DNA of 64,000 nucleotides from Pagrus major (taxonomy: Eukaryota; Chordata; Actinopteri; Spariformes; Sparidae): positions 21,276,197-21,340,196 of the forward strand of contig NC_133230.1 of NCBI RefSeq assembly GCF_040436345.1, given 5' to 3'. The notes under the pieces are model-generated. The model worked only from the letters and a program-made list of their open reading frames with translations. It made no database searches and had not been told where the DNA came from. The translations under genes were made by a program, and so were the position numbers. Below are positions 59,501 to 64,000 of the stretch, one piece after another (the stretch's first letter is position 1; each line of letters opens with the position of its first letter).

Positions 59501-62500
59501 GGCACGGCTGTTCTTACGGTGTGGCCTGCTGGAACAGGCAGGCGAGTATATGTGTGTGTGTTTGAGATGGACAAAGATTGAGTTAGATGGCGCACACAAG
59601 GGACAAAGGAAAAGAAAGGGTCAGAGATAGACGGTGTAAAGAGTGAAAGATAAGCTGAAAAAAAGGATAGAAGCCAGTCTGTGTCAGGTGTCACACTTTA
59701 AACCCATCAGTAGTGATGGTTATAACCGGTGCCACCCACTGGGAGACGCTCACAGACATTGGGGTGGTGCTCAGACTGGGCCAAGACACACACACACAGC
59801 CATAAAGGAATCGGTGGCTAAGCTCTCCTTCTCAAAGCTTTTTAATCTTTCTCCTCGGGGCGAGCAGAGAAAGACGCAGTGCTGTGCCTGACAAGATTAC
59901 AGTGCACTGTGCAGCTGTGGTTGAGTGAAAGGCTCATTGTAAGTCATTGTTATGGCTGTTGTACATGCCAGCGGCACATAAGCTCTTGATTAGCTCTTGC
60001 TGAGTGTGACACTGCATTTTCACTGCTGGAATTATGAGCTTTAGTTTAGTGTTTTTATTGAGGGAGAATGTAGCTGCGAGGGCCTTAATGGTCCTGTGTG
60101 CTTGTCAAATTGTTTTCATTCACTTCCTAATCAATGGTTTTTAAGTGCTGCGATACAGTGGCGTTCTTGAAAGAGGTGAAGCTTGGATTATTAACCAACA
60201 TTAGGTAATCAGAGTAAACACTGAGAAAATTGCTTTTCAGGAACAGATTTGTACTCACTCGTGTTTGTTCCTCTAACTTGTTTGTTCAATTCTGTTTCCT
60301 GTCACTCTTGTATTCATCTGCAGGACAATGTGTTGAACATCATCAATCAGATCATGGATGAATGTATCCCCAACGACCGGGCCAACAGAGACTTCTCTGT
60401 CAAGTTCCCAGAGGAGATTCGTCATGACAACTTGGCCGGGCAGCTGTGGTTTGGGGCTGAGGTAGTGTATTCCCTCCTGCGTCAGTCTGAAAGAAAACAA
60501 CCTGGCACAGGCCCCACACAAATGCAGAAAAATACTGTATTTCACTTTTACAACTGTGGTGATTCATAATCGCTGAAGCGTGCCATTGTAAACATAATTT
60601 TCTCAGTTTAATCTTCTGTACAAGGCAAAATAATTTATGACATACTTGTTTCTGTGCAGTGTTTGGCTGCTGGCTCCATCATCATGAACAGGGAGATAGA
60701 AAGTATAGCAATGAGACCCCTTGCTAAGGATCTTACACGTAGCCTGGAGGAAGTACGCAACATCACCAGAGACCAGGCCCTGAGAGACCTCAACTTGTAC
60801 ACGGACCGCATGAAGGACGCATTGCGACATTTCGACGGCCTTTTTGCTGAGTTTGAGCTCAGGTAAATTAAGGACCAGACATTTGGCAATTGTCGCAACA
60901 CAATTAATCCACATTTATCATCCTCTCAAGGATTTAGTTGCCAAAAACTTTCAACAAGGCTGTGATTGTCATTACGTTCCACTTTCTCTTTCTTTCTTTG
61001 CCAGTTATGTGTCAGCCATGGTGCCTGTGAAGTCTCCCAAAGAATACTATGTACAGCAGGAGGTGATTGTGCTCTTCTGTGAGACTGTCGAGAGGTGGGT
61101 TTACAGAGGAACAAAAATTTTAAAGGTCCCATATTGTATCGTAAGATTAGCATGTCTCTTTTGGTAATAAACCGGGTCTAGTTGCTATATTAATACTGTA
61201 AAAGAATCAAAATGCTCAATCTGTGGAGAAATGCACACGGCCTTCTGCCTTCATCTGGAATTCACCAGAATATAAATACTGTAAATAGGTTAATTGGTTG
61301 TTTCCTCTCTGCTTTTGTCTCAGGGCCCTGAAGCTGGGCTATCTCACACAAGATATGATTGATGACTATGAACCTGCGCTGATGTTTACAATTCCCAGAC
61401 TAGCCATTGTGTGGTAAGTGATGCCTGTCCTCTCCGTTTTTCCGCCCACCTGATTGTTGTCTAGTCCCTCCTGTCCTCTTACAGAATTTTAAACATGTTT
61501 TGTTAGTGGGCTGGTTGTGTATTCAGAGGGACCTCTCAACCTCGACCAAAAATCAGAGGACATGTCTGAGCTCTTCCGGCCTTTTCGCACTTTATTAAAG
61601 AAAATCAGGTACAGTCTATGAATATATCATATAATTATTACATTTTTTTTAATGATCTTTGTTTTTATCTTTATTAATATGTTACAACAATGCTTTTGCA
61701 GAGACCTGCTGCAGACCCTGACTGATGAAGAGTTGATTACACTAGAGAGGAACTTGTGTATCTCTCAGGACGGGGAGTTGTCCACAGAGCTGGCCACAAA
61801 CTGCTCATCAGCTCCCGTCCAAGAAAATAACTCATCCTGCAGCCCTGCTAATGACACCTCCAAGGGAGAGAGTGAGGGGGAGCAGGAGCATCTGGCTCTG
61901 TTTGTCCGTCCCAGCCAGGAGGAGGAAGTGGAAAAGGGCTGGGAGGAGGTAGAAACTGAGAGGGGGGAGGAGGAGCAGGAGCAGGAGCAGGGCCTGCTGT
62001 GTGAGGAGGCAGAGGAGGCCGAGTTGGCTTGCTCGATGCAGTACGATGAGGAGGAACTGGAGCAGCTCAACATGATGGTGTACCGCGTGGGAGACGAGAT
62101 GTCCACCCTGCTGTCGCCTCCCAGCCAGGGTCAGTCCCCGGCACACCACAGAGGAGGGACAGGAGTCTCCAGTGGGGCTTCAAGCACTGAGACCTCTCCC
62201 CGTAGGCTCCTGGTGGGCCGAGGAAGGACAGGCATCTATGTAGAGGAGGAGGACAGGGTCTTCCTCATGGACGACCTGGATGCAGCAGGAGACAGCATCA
62301 CCAGCATCTCAAGAGAGGCCAGTAGTTGTGTCGCCTCTCCTTCCAAAGCATCACAGTCTCCCCATTCCATGCAGCGTAAGCCGGGACTGCGGCCCGACTC
62401 TACCAGGAACGGCTGGTACTCTGGGGCCCAGTCTGAGCAGCCATGCCCACAGCCGCGCAGCCAGAACACACACTGTCTGAATGCAAAACGTCCTCCTTGC

Positions 62501-63595
62501 ACTTCTGCTCCTGGCTCCGAACCTCTGCCTTACACCAATGGGTGGGAGATGGGCTTGGAGGGGACAGCGTCTGAAACAGCTGAGGTTATCGCCCACCGTA
62601 TGGGTGGGATGAAGCTGTCTGCCACGGTCATCTTCAACCCTCGCTCTCCAAGCTTGACAGAGCTGGCCGTGGATAAGCTGTTGCTGCCGCGGCCCGCTCC
62701 CTCTGAGATTGAGCCCTGCGGCCCCCTGGTGGCCACTCACTGCCTGCTTAACTCCTGCGTCTGCTGCGGGAGCTGTGAGGATGGCCACGAGGATGCCATA
62801 ACCACAGAGAGCACCGGACTTGGGTTAGGCCTTGCCCTGGGATTGGACAAACACTGTAAGACTGCTGCCCCCAGCACTGTCATCCAGTCTTCTGCTTGCC
62901 GGCTACCACCACGAGGTCACGAGCCTTGCAGTAAGGGTGAGCTCGCCCAGTTGACTCCCCCGTCTTCCCGCTGCTCTGCAGAGATACTGGAGGAGGATTC
63001 AAACTTCCAGCTCTGTGAGAAGTGCCTGGTGGTGGCTCCAGGACCAGGAAATCAGGCTCAGGACTGCGGCTCCAGCGTAGAGGATGGACCCACTCTGCTG
63101 GGGAGTGAAAAGAGGCAGCAGGCTAGTGGATGCCAACAGGGGGACAAGGAGACAGATAAGGATAAACCAGGAACTAAAGACTCAAAGAGGGACACCAAAG
63201 AGGACAGCAGGAGGAGCTCCAGGTGTGCTGTCACTTCTATGAGTCATTTTACAAGCTTATTGATTTATGTTACAGTGATCTTTTTTCTCTGGAGGACTTA
63301 TGACCTCGACACAGTCTTTCATAAATGTCTGTTTTATTTCACCATATTTCATCATATATTTTGAATTATTTTGTTGCTTTCATCCATTGTTTGCATTTGA
63401 CCTTATGTTGCCTTAATTCTAGCTGTGTGTTTCTTTTACTGTTGTGTTTGTGCTTCATTTATTCCTCCTTTTTTTTACTATTCATTTGGTTGTTTTTAGT
63501 TTTCAGAACTCCCCCCTCAGCTCTGTGTCAGGTAGTGACTGTGAGAGTGTGTCGGTCACCACATGTAGTCTATCAAGCAGTGCATACACTCCCAG
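44571..63595 (+). CDS. zfyve28: Lateral signaling target protein 2 homolog (ZFYVE28/Lst2), C-terminus missing
   Basis: Lst2 is an endosomal FYVE protein that promotes EGF receptor degradation. Nine coding exons are in the window: 44571-44606, 57972-58112, 60324-60461, 60660-60862, 61005-61094, 61324-61413, 61507-61608, 61702-63222 and 63500-63595. They encode about 805 residues (human whole protein about 887). The start [20 protein letters not shown] is nearly invariant in the family. The N-terminal helical region includes [36 protein letters not shown] and [20 protein letters not shown]. Large exon 8 has Glu-rich runs, [16 protein letters not shown] and [17 protein letters not shown]. Exon 9 is Ser-rich and ends in phase 2. 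The FYVE zinc finger must lie beyond the right edge. Intron 1 is 13.4 kb. Confidence 0.96.
44780..44803. repeat. (CAG)8 triplet run
   Basis: A short uninterrupted CAG run in zfyve28 intron 1, sense orientation. Confidence 0.9.
45180..45400. repeat. Diverged interspersed repeat in zfyve28 intron 1
   Basis: This includes 'acaaactaattgactcatt' and 'attgataatttgctgaagcc'. The phrases resemble family A ends ('actaatcgattcat'). It is old and fragmentary. Confidence 0.35.
51285..51535 (-). repeat. Interspersed repeat in zfyve28 intron 1
   Basis: Read on the minus strand it begins near 'ttaaaggtgctatatgtaag' and contains 'ctcccagtccggactgctaa' and 'cagctaaccgaggtaattag'. I recognise this as a widespread teleost repeat. 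No coding capacity. Confidence 0.55.
56945..57725 (+). repeat. Interspersed repeat, family A copy 3 (diverged, probably interrupted)
   Basis: The left end 'gggttgcaactaatgattat' and the right portion 'aacaaaacaagacatttga', 'cgtcaccttgga' and 'tatagacaaattgactta' parallel 6485-6790. At about 780 bases it is longer than copy 1, so an insertion or a second element may be nested inside. Confidence 0.5.
58190..58330. repeat. Interspersed repeat in zfyve28 intron 2
   Basis: This contains 'cactttcaatggaagtgatg' and 'ggacaaaatccacagtcctt', which I recognise from many teleost introns. It is short and non-coding. Confidence 0.45.
58331..60323 (+). other. Rest of zfyve28 intron 2
   Basis: No exon is recognised between exons 2 and 3. 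Open frames at 58715-59044 and 59206-59565 look like chance. A short (CA)n run occurs near 59788. Confidence 0.55.
61115..61265 (+). repeat. Interspersed repeat in zfyve28 intron 5
   Basis: This contains 'aaaggtcccatattgtatcg', 'gctatattaatactgtaaaa' and 'tggagaaatgcacacggcct', a pattern I recognise as a common percomorph repeat. It fills most of this short intron. Confidence 0.55.
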
Positions 63596-64000
63596 GTAAC
63601 CAATCACTCATGAAAGAATGTGTCACTGTAATATGTTTTAGGATTGTTTTTTCCTGGCCATGCTTTGATACTAACTAAAAAGTCCATGCATTATAGATGA
63701 ACAGATTGCTTTGTAGTCTTTATGCCGTCCTTTGTTCACATTCAACAACTGATTGAAGTGTCAGTCACTCCTTCCCGTATGGCCTACAAGTGACAGCAGT
63801 AATTTGCCTCCTGGTTCAAACTGTAGATTTAATTAGACAGATGTTGGAGTGAAGATGTCCAGTGTATCAAATGATGACAGCAAAAAACTGGCAATTTATA
63901 ATGTGCGGAAAAAATAGTGAAGAAACATGTAGCAAGTGTTTGTTTTTTTTCATTTATTATTCATCATCGTTCATTTAAAGATCAATATCTACAATTGATA
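63596..64000 (+). other. zfyve28 intron 9 (part)
   Basis: This follows a GTAACC donor after exon 9 and runs off the window. No further exon is recognised. Confidence 0.6.

Overview
This is vertebrate nuclear DNA from a ray-finned fish, most likely a spiny-rayed (percomorph) teleost. The multi-exon genes have GT-AG introns and are recognisable orthologues of human genes. Several interspersed repeats are of kinds typical of teleost genomes, including a decayed Tc1-like transposon and short inverted-terminal-repeat elements. No bacterial, plasmid or phage features are present. The species cannot be named from the sequence alone.

Layout, left to right:
- plk4: first two coding exons, minus strand, running off the left edge.
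- hspa4l: complete, 19 coding exons, minus strand.
- chmp3: complete, 6 coding exons, plus strand.
- reep1: complete, 8 coding exons, plus strand, with a long C-terminal tail.
- mrpl35: complete, 4 coding exons, minus strand, tail to tail with reep1.
- A 9-exon minus-strand gene for a cysteine-rich single-pass membrane protein that I cannot name.
- A 5-exon minus-strand coiled-coil gene, possibly the 3' part of cfap99.
- zfyve28 (Lst2): plus strand, first 9 coding exons, running off the right edge before its FYVE domain.

Exon boundaries were built by hand from splice consensus, reading frame and family knowledge. For every complete gene the exon lengths add up to an open frame ending in a stop. 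Predicted lengths are HSPA4L 832, CHMP3 220, REEP1 302, MRPL35 176 and the unnamed receptor-like protein 346 residues.

The genes form no single pathway. They cover centriole duplication (PLK4), chaperoning (HSPA4L), ESCRT-III membrane remodelling (CHMP3), ER shaping (REEP1), mitochondrial translation (MRPL35) and endosomal receptor trafficking (ZFYVE28). From memory of the human map, the block joins three human neighbourhoods: PLK4-HSPA4L (4q28), CHMP3/REEP1/MRPL35 (2p11) and ZFYVE28 with CFAP99 (4p16). The most interesting items are the unnamed receptor-like gene, a duplicated splice-acceptor segment in chmp3, the reep1 tail and the coiled-coil gene next to zfyve28.
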